The notes beneath the pieces are model-generated. The model saw nothing but the letters and a program-made list of their open reading frames with translations. It made no database searches and was not told the origin of the DNA. Below, one piece after another: positions 24,107 through 33,209 of a DNA stretch of 64,000 bases. Numbering within the stretch: position 1 is the stretch's first letter; each line of letters starts with the position of its first letter. This DNA is from Cohnella silvisoli (GTDB lineage Bacteria; Bacillota; Bacilli; Paenibacillales; Paenibacillaceae). The stretch is taken from NCBI RefSeq assembly GCF_021190915.1, contig NZ_JAIOAP010000020.1, forward strand, positions 82,260-146,259, given 5' to 3'. The position numbers and the translations under genes are program-made.

Positions 24107-25201
24107 ATGGACATGAGCGATCAATACAATAACCTTTACCAGGAAAAGCCCGAGATAGGCAATCTGTACCGCGAAAAACAAAAAGCGGAGTTTGATTTGC
24201 TGATTGAGCGGCTGCGTATTTCCGCTGAAGAGCAAAGGCGTGCTTTTTTTCGGCCCGATACGACCTCGGTGTCCGCGTATGAAAACGATATTGAAAACTA
24301 TCGCAGGAAATTCAGGGCGATGCTGGGATGGCCCTTGAACGTACCGTCTCACTCATTACCGGTACCTAAGGCGGAAGTCGTTTTTGTGGCTGAGGACGGT
24401 TTGGGGAAAATATTTCGGGTCGAGGTCGAGGCCGGGGATCAGTTGACGGCATACGGTCTATTATTTTTGCCTCACGGCGAAGGGCCGCACCCTCTTGTTA
24501 TTTCGCAGCATGGAGGACAAGGCACTCCTGAGCTGTGTTCCGGTTTATACGGCCAAACGAACTACAACGATATGACCCGTAGAATACTAAGTCGAGGGAT
24601 GGCTGTCTTTGCTCCGCAATTGCTGCTGTGGAATCAAGAGGATTACGGTCCGAAATACGATAGAATCAATATGGATAAACAATTAAAGCAAATTGGCAGT
24701 TCAATTGCCGCCTTGGAAATTTATAAAATTCAAAAATGCCTAGACTATTTGCTGTCGCGGGATGACATCAATGCTGCCAAAGTCGGGATGATCGGGTTAT
24801 CGTACGGAGGGTTTTATACATTGTTCGCGACAGCTGTAGATACCCGAATAAAGGCGGCATACTCCTCTTGCTTTATAAATGACCGCTTTGTTTACGATTG
24901 GCCGGATTTTACATGGTTCAACTCGGGCAATACCTTTTTGGATGCGGAAGTTTGCGGATTGATTTGTCCTCGTGTTCTTCATATCGAGGTAGGAAAAAAT
25001 GACGATTTATTTGATTATAAACATGCGATCAAAGAAATGGACAAAGTGGCTGCATTATACGATCAGTTGAACGTCGGGGATCGATTGTCAAGGGAGATTT
25101 TCCATGGTTCGCATGAACTGGACGTCAATGACAAAGCAATCGATTGGTTTTGTCTCGCTGTTCGCTCGATTGGTGAAAACCCTGGATCAGATTTCCGCTA
25201 A
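24107..25201 (+). CDS. Alpha/beta hydrolase (dienelactone hydrolase / acetyl-xylan-esterase-like)
   Basis: 364 residues. Alpha/beta-hydrolase core with oxyanion region VISQHGGQGTP, nucleophile S232 in GLSYGG, and H336 in FHGSHELD; the acid is probably the Asp in KNDDLFD near 305. No signal peptide, so cytoplasmic. Resembles large esterase-like hydrolases that act on acylated sugars or xenobiotics, but substrate is unknown. AAGGAG precedes ATG 24107; ATG 24113 is an alternative. 23912-24106 upstream holds nothing recognisable. Confidence 0.8.
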   Translation: MDMSDQYNNLYQEKPEIGNLYREKQKAEFDLLIERLRISAEEQRRAFFRPDTTSVSAYENDIENYRRKFRAMLGWPLNVPSHSLPVPKAEVVFVAEDGLGKIFRVEVEAGDQLTAYGLLFLPHGEGPHPLVISQHGGQGTPELCSGLYGQTNYNDMTRRILSRGMAVFAPQLLLWNQEDYGPKYDRINMDKQLKQIGSSIAALEIYKIQKCLDYLLSRDDINAAKVGMIGLSYGGFYTLFATAVDTRIKAAYSSCFINDRFVYDWPDFTWFNSGNTFLDAEVCGLICPRVLHIEVGKNDDLFDYKHAIKEMDKVAALYDQLNVGDRLSREIFHGSHELDVNDKAIDWFCLAVRSIGENPGSDFR

Positions 25202-25486
25202 CGATGTGGTACTGTAAAGCATTTGAGCACGAACAAAGTTTACAGGGGCATCCACAGGTATCTCTAGGAAATATTCCAACTGCCATCTCTGAGTTTTTTG
25301 AGCCTGACGGCTCGTAGGATTGTCCCAAGACGGGTAAACGCGCATTGCTCTTTTCCCGCCTTTACCTTTATTGGATACGATATCCTGATCACATAGAACA
25401 GCTTTTGGAAATATAAACTGACCAAAGTTACTGCCTTTGCGCGTACTAATAACGAAGAAATCGACTGGATCCGATACGTCATAGGG
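25187..25486 (-). pseudogene. MepB-family C-terminal remnant
   Basis: The minus-strand frame reads IQPYDVSDPVDFFVIST, FGQFIFPKAVLCDQDIVS, KGGKRAMRVYPSWDNPTS and WQLEYFLEIPVDAPVNFV, the MepB signature. The N-terminal third of MepB is missing: beyond about 25486 the same strand is only the shadow of an HxlR gene. No start codon of its own. Confidence 0.75.
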
Positions 25487-25687
25487 TTGGATCGACTGAC
25501 GGACACCCTGCGACATCTGGAGCAATGCGGAATCGTAAACCGCCAAGTGTTCCCGACGGTTCCCGTCAGCGTGGAATATTCCCTTACGGAGAGCGGCAGG
25601 GAGTATGGAAAGGTTCTTCTGCAAATGCGCCAGTGGGGAGAAAAATGGATGATGCAGCCTTTGCAGCATGCCGGAGATTCCGTTTAG
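25487..25687 (+). pseudogene. HxlR-type regulator C-terminal remnant
   Basis: The + frame reads LTDTLRHLEQCGIVNRQVF, PVSVEYSLTESGREYGKVL and MRQWGEKWMM, which is the second half of an HxlR winged-helix regulator. The N-terminal half (first helices) is absent and replaced by the MepB remnant on the other strand. The two fragments abut within about 15 bp, suggesting a single deletion. Confidence 0.75.
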
Positions 25688-25708
25688 CATAGTCTGAAAC
25701 AGCAATAG

Positions 25709-25744
25709 AAAAAGTCCTGATGATTCAACTCATCAGGACTTTTT
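25709..25744. terminator. Strong bidirectional terminator
   Basis: AAAAAGTCCTGATGA and TCATCAGGACTTTTT form a perfect 15-bp stem with A and T tails, so it can work on both strands. It separates the gene debris from the GntR-type regulator gene. Confidence 0.93.
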
Positions 25745-25775
25745 CTATTCATGCGGAGAGGGCTGCCTAAACTCC

Positions 25776-26921
25776 CTACCTCTTGTCAGAATAAGCGATA
25801 AAGGCCTTATTCCCCGTCGAATTACCTGGTCTAAGAGTTACCGGAATTTTGATTTGTCGTAAGGTAGCGGGATCATGGATAGTATCGCTTAAGAGGTCAA
25901 CGGCACGAGTCCCGACTTCTTCCAGATTTTGTTCGATGAAACCGAAAAAATGATGATGGAGATCCTGCATTCCCGGATCATCGAAAGACAGAATAACTAA
26001 ATCCTCGGGAATTCGAAAATTCATGGATTCGGCCACCTTGGCTACGTATACCGCGTCAAGGGGATTTAGGGCAAATACGGCCGTAAGATCCGGATTATTA
26101 GTCAACCATTCACGGATGTGATCCATTGAATTGATTTCATCATGGTAAGGCATATCGTCATCCATTCTGGTTAACCAATGTCTCGGCTCGACCTGAAGCA
26201 TCTTGTGGCGTGCAAAGTCCAGATAACCCCGAAAGCGTTCTTCTGCGCTCGAGGTTTTCGATTTCACAGACGAAACAATGCCGATTTTGCGATGACCTAG
26301 GCTGGCCAAATACTCCGTTCCCATCCCCCCACCTTGATAATGGTCGGAATAGACCGCATTGGTTTGAATTCCGGGAAGGAATCGGTCTACTAGAACGAAC
26401 GGGAAGTTGCTGGATCTTAGTTGCAGAATTTCATCATTATACGATTCGCCGTCTACCGGGCATATGATAAGCCCCATCGCTCCGGCGGCAACCATTTCGC
26501 GTATTGCCGTTTGTTCCTCGCCTTGGGTAAAAACGGATTTCACGATCAGGGTATAGCCTGCTTCACGGCAGGCTTCTTCAACGCCGTAAAGCAAGCGATA
26601 GGTAAAAGAATCCCAAAAGGGGAGCATGATAAAGCCGATCATCTTGATGTTTATCTCTTTGACGTGGGGACTATCCAAATACATGTTCATATTCATATCC
26701 GAAGCTCTGACAAACGTACCTTTTCCGGCAATTCTGAAAACCAATCCTTCTTTGACCAAGTGCTTGATGGCCGTCGTTATGGTCACTCTGCTAACTTTAA
26801 AGTGAGCCATCAATTCCGCTTCGGTCGGAATTTGGTCTCCTTCCTTTAGTACGCCGCTGTCGATTTGCTCCCTGATGTATTCTCTAATTTGAACATACAA
26901 TGGCTTTTTATTTTGCTCCAT
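25776..26921 (-). CDS. GntR/LacI-hybrid transcription regulator of the mannoside locus
   Basis: 381 residues. N-terminal GntR-type winged helix (1-70: DQIPTEAELMAHFKVSRVTITTAIKHL), then a LacI/periplasmic-binding-like effector domain (about 75-375). This AraR-type fusion senses a sugar and usually represses nearby transport and catabolic genes. It is divergent from the sugar ABC importer, with a 210-bp shared region full of direct repeats. Start ATG 26921 behind GGTGAGG. Confidence 0.88.
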   Translation of the reverse strand: MEQNKKPLYVQIREYIREQIDSGVLKEGDQIPTEAELMAHFKVSRVTITTAIKHLVKEGLVFRIAGKGTFVRASDMNMNMYLDSPHVKEINIKMIGFIMLPFWDSFTYRLLYGVEEACREAGYTLIVKSVFTQGEEQTAIREMVAAGAMGLIICPVDGESYNDEILQLRSSNFPFVLVDRFLPGIQTNAVYSDHYQGGGMGTEYLASLGHRKIGIVSSVKSKTSSAEERFRGYLDFARHKMLQVEPRHWLTRMDDDMPYHDEINSMDHIREWLTNNPDLTAVFALNPLDAVYVAKVAESMNFRIPEDLVILSFDDPGMQDLHHHFFGFIEQNLEEVGTRAVDLLSDTIHDPATLRQIKIPVTLRPGNSTGNKAFIAYSDKR

Positions 26922-27007
26922 ACATTCCTCACCTAAATGTCATATTATATTTAATTGTATCTCATTTCATTAGGAATGAACAGATGGATGAATGATTCAG
27001 GCTGAAC

Positions 27008-27069
27008 AAATGTATTATTAAATGCACTAATAAATGTATTGACTAAATGAACTATCGAATGTATTATTC
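27008..27069. promoter_or_regulatory. Five AAATG-type direct repeats with 12-13 bp period (probable operator)
   Basis: AATG cores stand at 27009, 27021, 27033, 27046 and 27058 (spacing 12, 12, 13, 12), each within AAATGtatta-like units; two more AATG at 26975 and 26991 are less regular. The array overlaps the -35 and spacer of the importer promoter, so it is the best candidate site for the GntR/LacI-type regulator. Confidence 0.65.
27039..27067 (+). promoter_or_regulatory. Sigma-A promoter of the importer/mannosidase operon
   Basis: TTGACT (27039-27044), a 17-bp spacer and TATTAT (27062-27067). Start of transcription is expected at about 27074, about 58 bp before the TTG start of the binding-protein gene. 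Confidence 0.8.
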
Positions 27070-27073
27070 AAAT

Positions 27074-27089
27074 ATGAAAGCGATCACAT
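27074..27089 (+). promoter_or_regulatory. CcpA catabolite-response element (cre)
   Basis: ATGAAAGCGATCACAT matches the cre consensus WTGNAANCGNWNNCWW at every fixed position. It begins at the expected transcription start, a position where CcpA blocks transcription, so the locus is probably shut off by preferred sugars. Confidence 0.85.
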
Positions 27090-27131
27090 TAGTGTGGCGT
27101 TTTATACAAAAAGTCAAAGGGGAAGATTGAA

Positions 27132-28490
27132 TTGAAAAAGATTTTGATGCTAACCTTGTTGCTGGTCATCGTAATCGGGGCTGTTACGGCCTGCGGCAGC
27201 AATAATAAGTCAGGCTCGGAAACGGGTACAAACACCGCGACGGCCTCCAATACTTCCAACGCCTCCGAAGCTCCGGCAGAGAAAGTAAAGCTGTCATTCT
27301 GGCACACTTGGACGGGTGACGATAATCTGACGAAAGCTTATTTGAAGTTGATCGATCAATTTCAGGAAGATCATCCAAACATTACATTGGATATTCAAGC
27401 CATGCCTCAAGATGCGTACAAGACCCGCTTGAAAACGGCAGCGGCAGCCAACGAGATGCCGGACGTATTCCTCGCGTGGGCGGGAGCGATGACTAAAGAG
27501 CTTGTTGCCGGCAAAGCGGTCAGACCGTTGAATGACCTGTTGGACAGCAAGCCGGAGTGGAAAAACAGCTTCCTTGCCAATTCGTTCAATGACTTTACGG
27601 TCGACAACCAAATCTACGGCATTCCGACCGAGCTTACGCCAACCTCTCTAGTCTACTACAATAAAAGCTTCTTTGATCAATATGGCGTGAAAGTTCCGCA
27701 AACCTGGGACGAGCTCAAGCAAGCGGTGGAAATCTTCAAGAAGAACAATGTGATTCCGATTGCGCTCGGCGATAAAGGGTCTTGGCTAGCTCAATCCTGT
27801 ATTTTGAGTGCTCTTGCAGATCGCGTGACGGGTACCGAATGGTTTCTGAACGCGGCAGCCCAGAATGGCGCCAAATTTACGGATCCCGAATTTGTTAAAT
27901 CGTTGACCTATTTGCAGGAACTTGCCAAGATCGGTGCTTTCCAGGATGGTTTCATCAGCATCGATAACGTGGGGCAGGAGCAATTGTACAATCAAGGAAA
28001 AGCGGCCATGTTTATCGAAGGCGCATGGGCGGTTACGAATTTGGTCACTCAATCTCCTAAAGACATTCTCGATGCCACGCATGTTACGATCTTGCCCGCG
28101 ATCCCGGGGGGCAAAGGAAAAGCGAACTCCACTTCAGGTGTCGTAGGCGCAGGTCCGGCCATCAGCTCGAATATGGATGAAGCGAAAAAAGCGGCGGCGT
28201 ATGAGCTGGTTTATGCATTGTCTGGACCGGAAGCCCAAAAAATGAGCGTAGAGAACAATAAATTGGTCAGCTACAAGGTTGATGTTCCTGCCGACAAAGT
28301 CTCGCCGTTGTTCGCGGAAGTCAATCAATTGGTCGGAACTCTCGAATTCTCGCCGGTATACGACGCAGCTTTAACTTCGGCTGGAACAGATGCGGTTAAT
28401 AACGGATTGCAGGAATTGCTGCTCGGAGGCGATCCCCAGAAAATCGCCGAGAAAATTCAAGCCGCAGTCGCCAAATCTCTGGGTAAATAA
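27132..28490 (+). CDS. Sugar ABC transporter substrate-binding lipoprotein
   Basis: 452 residues from TTG 27132 behind AAAGGGGAAGA. Lipoprotein signal with lipobox VTAC (Cys at about 21), then a low-complexity Ser/Thr/Asn linker and a family 1 solute-binding domain (KVKLSFWHTWTGDDNL...). Captures an oligosaccharide outside the membrane and passes it to the two permeases encoded next. No ATPase gene is present in the locus, so a shared MsmX-type ATPase probably serves it. Confidence 0.92.
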   Translation: MKKILMLTLLLVIVIGAVTACGSNNKSGSETGTNTATASNTSNASEAPAEKVKLSFWHTWTGDDNLTKAYLKLIDQFQEDHPNITLDIQAMPQDAYKTRLKTAAAANEMPDVFLAWAGAMTKELVAGKAVRPLNDLLDSKPEWKNSFLANSFNDFTVDNQIYGIPTELTPTSLVYYNKSFFDQYGVKVPQTWDELKQAVEIFKKNNVIPIALGDKGSWLAQSCILSALADRVTGTEWFLNAAAQNGAKFTDPEFVKSLTYLQELAKIGAFQDGFISIDNVGQEQLYNQGKAAMFIEGAWAVTNLVTQSPKDILDATHVTILPAIPGGKGKANSTSGVVGAGPAISSNMDEAKKAAAYELVYALSGPEAQKMSVENNKLVSYKVDVPADKVSPLFAEVNQLVGTLEFSPVYDAALTSAGTDAVNNGLQELLLGGDPQKIAEKIQAAVAKSLGK

Positions 28491-28504
28491 GCCGGGTTAT
28501 CGGC

Positions 28505-28540
28505 AAGCCCTCCTTACAAGAGGGGGGCTTTTCTCTTTTT
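28505..28540 (+). terminator. Hairpin with T-run between binding protein and permease genes
   Basis: AAGCCCTCCTT and AAGAGGGGGGCTT form a hairpin followed by a T-rich run. Partial termination here would keep the binding protein in excess over the permeases, a common arrangement. Confidence 0.7.
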
Positions 28541-28553
28541 GCGAGGTGAAGAC

Positions 28554-29435
28554 ATGCCAACATCAGGTCGTTTAAGATGGTTTATTTTTATTGGATTGGC
28601 TCCTTCGGTAGCCTTATTCCTGCTCTTTGTAATAGCGCCAATGATATGGTCCGTTTATTACGGCTTCTACGATTGGTCGGGAATCGGGGATTCCAGGTTC
28701 ATAAAGCTTGACAATTATAAGGAAGTGTTCGACGATCCCGTATTCTGGAAAGCGTTAAAGAACAACCTGATCGTCGTTGCCGCTTCGGTGTTCGGGCAGG
28801 TACCGATCGCATTAATCCTGGCGCTCGTGCTCAGAAAAACGTCCCTCTTCCAAAGGATCGTTAGAGGAGCCATTTTCATGCCCATGGTTCTTTCATCCGT
28901 TGTTATCGGTATGATCTGGCAATACATGTATCATCCCCAGGTGGGCATTCTGAACTTTGCTTTGGACTGGCTGCAACTAGGTAATCTGAAAAGGCAATGG
29001 CTTGGGGATCCGGATATCGCCATGTATTCTTTGACCGTACCCATTGTTTGGAACTATATCGGGCTTTACTTGCTTTTATTTATGGCTGCTTTAAGCAACA
29101 CTCCTGCAGAGGTGGATGACGCCGCGAAGATCGATGGCGCATCTGGCGCGAGGAAGCTGTTCGCGGTGACCCTTCCAATGATTTGGGGCACGATCCAGGT
29201 GGCGGTTATCCTGTGCATCGCGGGAAGCTTGAAGGCCTTCGATTTGGTTTTCGTCATGACTGGAGGAGGGCCGGCCCATGGGACCGAGCTGCTGGCCACC
29301 TACATGTACAATAACACTTTTAACATTTATCGCTTTGGATACGGCAGCGCAATTTCCACGGTCACGATCATCATCAGCTTTATGTTCATCATCATCAGTC
29401 AGTTGCTTCTGCGACGGGATCAACGGCAGTTCTAG
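28554..29435 (+). CDS. Sugar ABC transporter permease (MalF/UgpA type)
   Basis: 293 residues from ATG 28554 behind GAGGTG. Six membrane helices and the EAA loop (EVDDAAKIDGASGARKLFAV). Pairs with the next permease to form the membrane channel. Confidence 0.92.
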   Translation: MPTSGRLRWFIFIGLAPSVALFLLFVIAPMIWSVYYGFYDWSGIGDSRFIKLDNYKEVFDDPVFWKALKNNLIVVAASVFGQVPIALILALVLRKTSLFQRIVRGAIFMPMVLSSVVIGMIWQYMYHPQVGILNFALDWLQLGNLKRQWLGDPDIAMYSLTVPIVWNYIGLYLLLFMAALSNTPAEVDDAAKIDGASGARKLFAVTLPMIWGTIQVAVILCIAGSLKAFDLVFVMTGGGPAHGTELLATYMYNNTFNIYRFGYGSAISTVTIIISFMFIIISQLLLRRDQRQF

Positions 29436-29449
29436 GAGGAGCCTTCAGC

Positions 29450-30313
29450 ATGAATAATACGTTGCAATCCGCAAAGTCGTACAACAGAATCATTAATCGA
29501 TCAACGAATCGCGTTGTTGTTATCTTATTAACGATTTATTCTGCGCTAACTGTGTATCCTCTTTTATGGCTCCTCATCAGCGCCTTTAAGACGGATCAAG
29601 AGTTTTTTCTGAGGCCCTTCGGCCTTCCGGAACATTGGATGGGTGAAAATCTTAGGCGTGCGTGGTCAGTCGGGCACATGGGCCAAGGTTTCTTGAATTC
29701 GATCATCGTAACCTCGATTTCTCTTCTATTGACTTTACTGGTTGGGTCTTTGGGTGCCTATATCGTAGCCCGTTTTCGCTTTAAGCTGAAGCCGGTTGTC
29801 ATGGGCATGTTTATGATAGGCATGTTGATTCCGATTCATAGCACGCTTGTTCCGTTATTTATCCTTATGAAACAAATGCATATATTGAACAGTTACGGGG
29901 CGTTGCTATTCCCATACACCGCTTTTGCGCTGCCGACGACGATTTTTATCATATCCGCGTTTATGTCTTCGATTCCCCGGGACTTGGAAGAAGCGGCGAT
30001 GATGGACGGCAATGGGCTTTGGGGTATTTTCTGGCGCGTCATGTTGCCGGTATCCCGTCCGGCGCTTGCGACAACGGGCATTTTGAGCTTCTTGCAATTT
30101 TGGAACGATTACGCATTTGCATTGATTTTCATAAGCAATAATGCGCTGAAAACACTGCCTCTCAGCTTGAGCATCTTTACGACTGGATATTCGACCAACT
30201 ACGGTCTTACGATGGCTGCGATCGCAATAGCGGCGATTCCGACCATCCTCATCTATTTGCTGCTTCAAGAGCAGGTTATGAAAGGCATGACGGCCGGAGC
30301 CGTAAAAGGATAG
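29450..30313 (+). CDS. Sugar ABC transporter permease (MalG/UgpE type)
   Basis: 287 residues, six membrane helices, EAA loop RDLEEAAMMDGNGLWGIFWR and C-terminal VMKGMTAGAVKG typical of MalG-type permeases. AGGAGGAG site upstream. Second channel subunit of the importer; followed 6 bp later by the alpha-mannosidase gene, so one operon. Confidence 0.93.
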   Translation: MNNTLQSAKSYNRIINRSTNRVVVILLTIYSALTVYPLLWLLISAFKTDQEFFLRPFGLPEHWMGENLRRAWSVGHMGQGFLNSIIVTSISLLLTLLVGSLGAYIVARFRFKLKPVVMGMFMIGMLIPIHSTLVPLFILMKQMHILNSYGALLFPYTAFALPTTIFIISAFMSSIPRDLEEAAMMDGNGLWGIFWRVMLPVSRPALATTGILSFLQFWNDYAFALIFISNNALKTLPLSLSIFTTGYSTNYGLTMAAIAIAAIPTILIYLLLQEQVMKGMTAGAVKG

Positions 30314-30319
30314 GGAGAT

Positions 30320-33196
30320 ATGAGAGAGATAATGGAGAGGAAAGTTGGGACAATGAGAAAATTCGAATCCGTGCTGGCAGATATGAACAAGACGCAGCCG
30401 AAACATTATTGGAGCGAAAGAATTCTCTCCGAGCTCGGGTATGCCGCGAAATTATCGGAGATTCATAACGGCAAATTCGATGGTCTGCTAACGGAAGCGG
30501 TCAACGACCTCGCAGATGAAGTGGAGAAGCAAGGCGTTATTACGAAAGAAATCGCGCTTGAAACGGAAATTAGACTAACAGAACTGTCAGCGGAGGCCAA
30601 ACGTTATCGAATGCTTTGCGCAGGACATGCCCATATCGACATGAATTGGATGTGGGGCTGGGATGAGACGGTGTCCATTACGTTAGATACATTTCGGACA
30701 GTGCTCGAATTGATGCGGCGGTATCCCGATTTCCGTTTCTCGCAATCCCAAGCCGTCATCTATAAAATCGTAGATGATCATGCTCCCGAAATGCTAGAAG
30801 AAATTAAAAGTAGAATCAAAGAGGGGCGTTGGGAAGTGACTGCCTCTCATTGGGTGGAAGCCGACAAAAACATGCCGAACGGAGAAAGCTTGTCCCGGCA
30901 TTTGTTATATACGAAGCGTTATTTGTCCGAGCTGCTGGAGCTTGATCCGGCGTCGTTCGATCTGGATTTCGAGCCCGATACGTTCGGCCACAGCATCAAT
31001 GTGCCGGAGATTTTGACGGACGGAGGAGTCAAATACTATTACCATTGCCGCGGAGATGAGGGGCACCAGCTATACCGATGGATCGCGCCTTCGGGCAGAG
31101 CCGTCACCGCGTACCGTGAGCCTGTGTGGTACAACGGGGAAATCACTCCGCAAATGGCTTGGTACGTGCCTGAATTTTGCGACCGGCATGGTATCGATAC
31201 GATGCTGAGAGTGTACGGAGTCGGCGATCATGGAGGCGGACCGACCAGGCGCGATATCGAGCGGATTATGGATATGTCGAATTGGCCTATCTATCCTACG
31301 GTCGCCTTCGGTACCTTTCGGGAATTTTTCCGGCTCACGGATTCTATCATTAATAGGCTTCCCGAGGTTACCGGTGAACGGAATTTCGTATTCACAGGCT
31401 GTTATACAAGCCAGAGCCGGATCAAGATGGCGAACCGTCTCGGGGAAGCCGCATTAAACGAAGCCGAAGCGTTCGGTACCTTTGCGGCATTAAAAACGGA
31501 TTTTACTTACCGGAACACGGTGCTCTCCGAGGCTTGGAAAAACGTGTTGTTCAATCAATTTCATGACATATTGCCTGGTTCCGGTGTTGTTGCCACGCGA
31601 GAGCATGCGATGGGATTGTTTCAAAATACGATTGCTTCCGCGAACAGCGTTCGGAAGCTGGCTATGCAGGGAATCGCGGATTTAATAGATACGTCCGGGT
31701 ATCACGAGGGAAAGAACGATTCGCAAGATTCGACTTCCGCGGGAGCGGGCGTGGGCTTTCGCGCAGACTGTTACCGAATCAGTCACGTGGAACGGGGCTC
31801 CGGCAAGACGAGAATTTTCCATCTCTTCAATTCCGCTTCGTTCGAGCGTGAAGAAGTGACCGAGATTACGATTTGGGATTGGCAGGGGGATGTTGAAGCG
31901 ATTCGGGTGACCGATGATCAGGGTGAATCTGTCCGTTATCAGGTCGTCGGACACGGCTTCCATCATTATTGGGGCCATCACTATTTGACCGTTCTCGTTC
32001 ATGCACGAGTTCCAGGATTCGGCTACGGCACCTATGTATTGACTGAGGGAGATAGGAAAATTCCGACTCCTCCGTATCCGGATCCACGCAAAGAAAAGCC
32101 GTCTGGGACTTATGTTCTTGAAAACTGCAAGATTCGGGCGCTGTTCGATAAGCACGATGCCTCATTGGTGTCTTTAATTGACAAGAGCACGGGGCGGGAG
32201 ATGATCGGACAGTCGGATTCGCGGTCAAACGCAGCCCTATTTCGATTGATCCAAGAAGATACGGACAAAGAAATGACGGCTTGGTACGTAGGCCGATATA
32301 AGAACGTTAACAACCTTAACGAAAACGTGAAAATCAGGAATGTTACGATCGGTCCGGATAAAATCCGGCAATCGTTGTCCTATGAAATTCCGTTCGCGAA
32401 TTCCGTCTTGAAGGTAACCGTTAGTTTGGACGAGGAGAGCCATTCTCTGAACTTTGACTTAGAGTGCGATTGGCATGAAAGAGGGGATCCCGACAACGGA
32501 ATCCCGCAGCTCGGGTTTCATATTCCGTTAGCCTATGAATGCAACGCGTTCAAATACGATGTGCCGTATGGCGTCATTGAGCGGACACCGCTGGATATGG
32601 ACGTTCCCGCGAATTCATGGGCAATGGGCATTAATGCGGAATCCGGAGAGGCGTCCGTGCTGTTGGTTTCGGACTCGAAATACGGTTTTCGGGGACACGA
32701 TAAGTCGCTCAATATATCCCTGATCCGCAGCTCCTACGATCCAGATCCTTATCCAGAGCTAGGCATTCATCGTTTCCGTTTTGCCCTGTGCCTGCTTAAG
32801 GATGCCAGCAACCAAGAGCTCATTGAATTAGGCTATCGGTACAATCACCCTTTGAACGCATTATCCGGAACTTCCCACCTAGGGGTGCTCCCGCAGAGAG
32901 ACAGCTTTTTCGGAGTGGAGGAAGGCACGGTATCGATAACTGCCTTGAAAATGCCGGAAGACGGGACAACAGGCATCATTATCCGCTATTACGAATCGGA
33001 GGGCAAGGAAGGGCGAGCTGTCTTCCGCCTACACGGTCCGATTGCGAAGGCCGAACTCGTAGATGTACACGAACAGCCGGTATTGGATGTGAACCGGATT
33101 CAAATCAGCGGGAACCAGATGATCGTAGAAGTCAAACCATACGAGATCGCCTGCATAAGGGTTGAACTGGAAGGTTCCGAAGACCAAATCGAGTAA
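30320..33196 (+). CDS. Alpha-mannosidase, glycoside hydrolase family 38
   Basis: 958 residues. GH38 N-terminal catalytic domain: zinc-ligand motif AGHAHIDMNWMWGWDET, nucleophile D220 in FEPDTFGHS, and downstream FNQFHDILPGSGV; then the helical middle domain and beta C-terminal domains. No signal peptide, so it acts in the cytoplasm on imported oligosaccharides, releasing alpha-linked mannose with retention. Start is uncertain among ATG 30320, 30332 and 30353; 30320 has GGGAG close upstream. Coupled to the importer upstream and GH2 gene downstream. Confidence 0.92.
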   Translation: MREIMERKVGTMRKFESVLADMNKTQPKHYWSERILSELGYAAKLSEIHNGKFDGLLTEAVNDLADEVEKQGVITKEIALETEIRLTELSAEAKRYRMLCAGHAHIDMNWMWGWDETVSITLDTFRTVLELMRRYPDFRFSQSQAVIYKIVDDHAPEMLEEIKSRIKEGRWEVTASHWVEADKNMPNGESLSRHLLYTKRYLSELLELDPASFDLDFEPDTFGHSINVPEILTDGGVKYYYHCRGDEGHQLYRWIAPSGRAVTAYREPVWYNGEITPQMAWYVPEFCDRHGIDTMLRVYGVGDHGGGPTRRDIERIMDMSNWPIYPTVAFGTFREFFRLTDSIINRLPEVTGERNFVFTGCYTSQSRIKMANRLGEAALNEAEAFGTFAALKTDFTYRNTVLSEAWKNVLFNQFHDILPGSGVVATREHAMGLFQNTIASANSVRKLAMQGIADLIDTSGYHEGKNDSQDSTSAGAGVGFRADCYRISHVERGSGKTRIFHLFNSASFEREEVTEITIWDWQGDVEAIRVTDDQGESVRYQVVGHGFHHYWGHHYLTVLVHARVPGFGYGTYVLTEGDRKIPTPPYPDPRKEKPSGTYVLENCKIRALFDKHDASLVSLIDKSTGREMIGQSDSRSNAALFRLIQEDTDKEMTAWYVGRYKNVNNLNENVKIRNVTIGPDKIRQSLSYEIPFANSVLKVTVSLDEESHSLNFDLECDWHERGDPDNGIPQLGFHIPLAYECNAFKYDVPYGVIERTPLDMDVPANSWAMGINAESGEASVLLVSDSKYGFRGHDKSLNISLIRSSYDPDPYPELGIHRFRFALCLLKDASNQELIELGYRYNHPLNALSGTSHLGVLPQRDSFFGVEEGTVSITALKMPEDGTTGIIIRYYESEGKEGRAVFRLHGPIAKAELVDVHEQPVLDVNRIQISGNQMIVEVKPYEIACIRVELEGSEDQIE

Positions 33197-33209
33197 GAGG
33201 GGTATTCCT

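Noticed and set aside
25187..25705. Reading the whole 172-residue minus-strand frame as one gene
   Set aside because: Only the C-terminal part is MepB-like; the N-terminal part is the antisense of an HxlR remnant.
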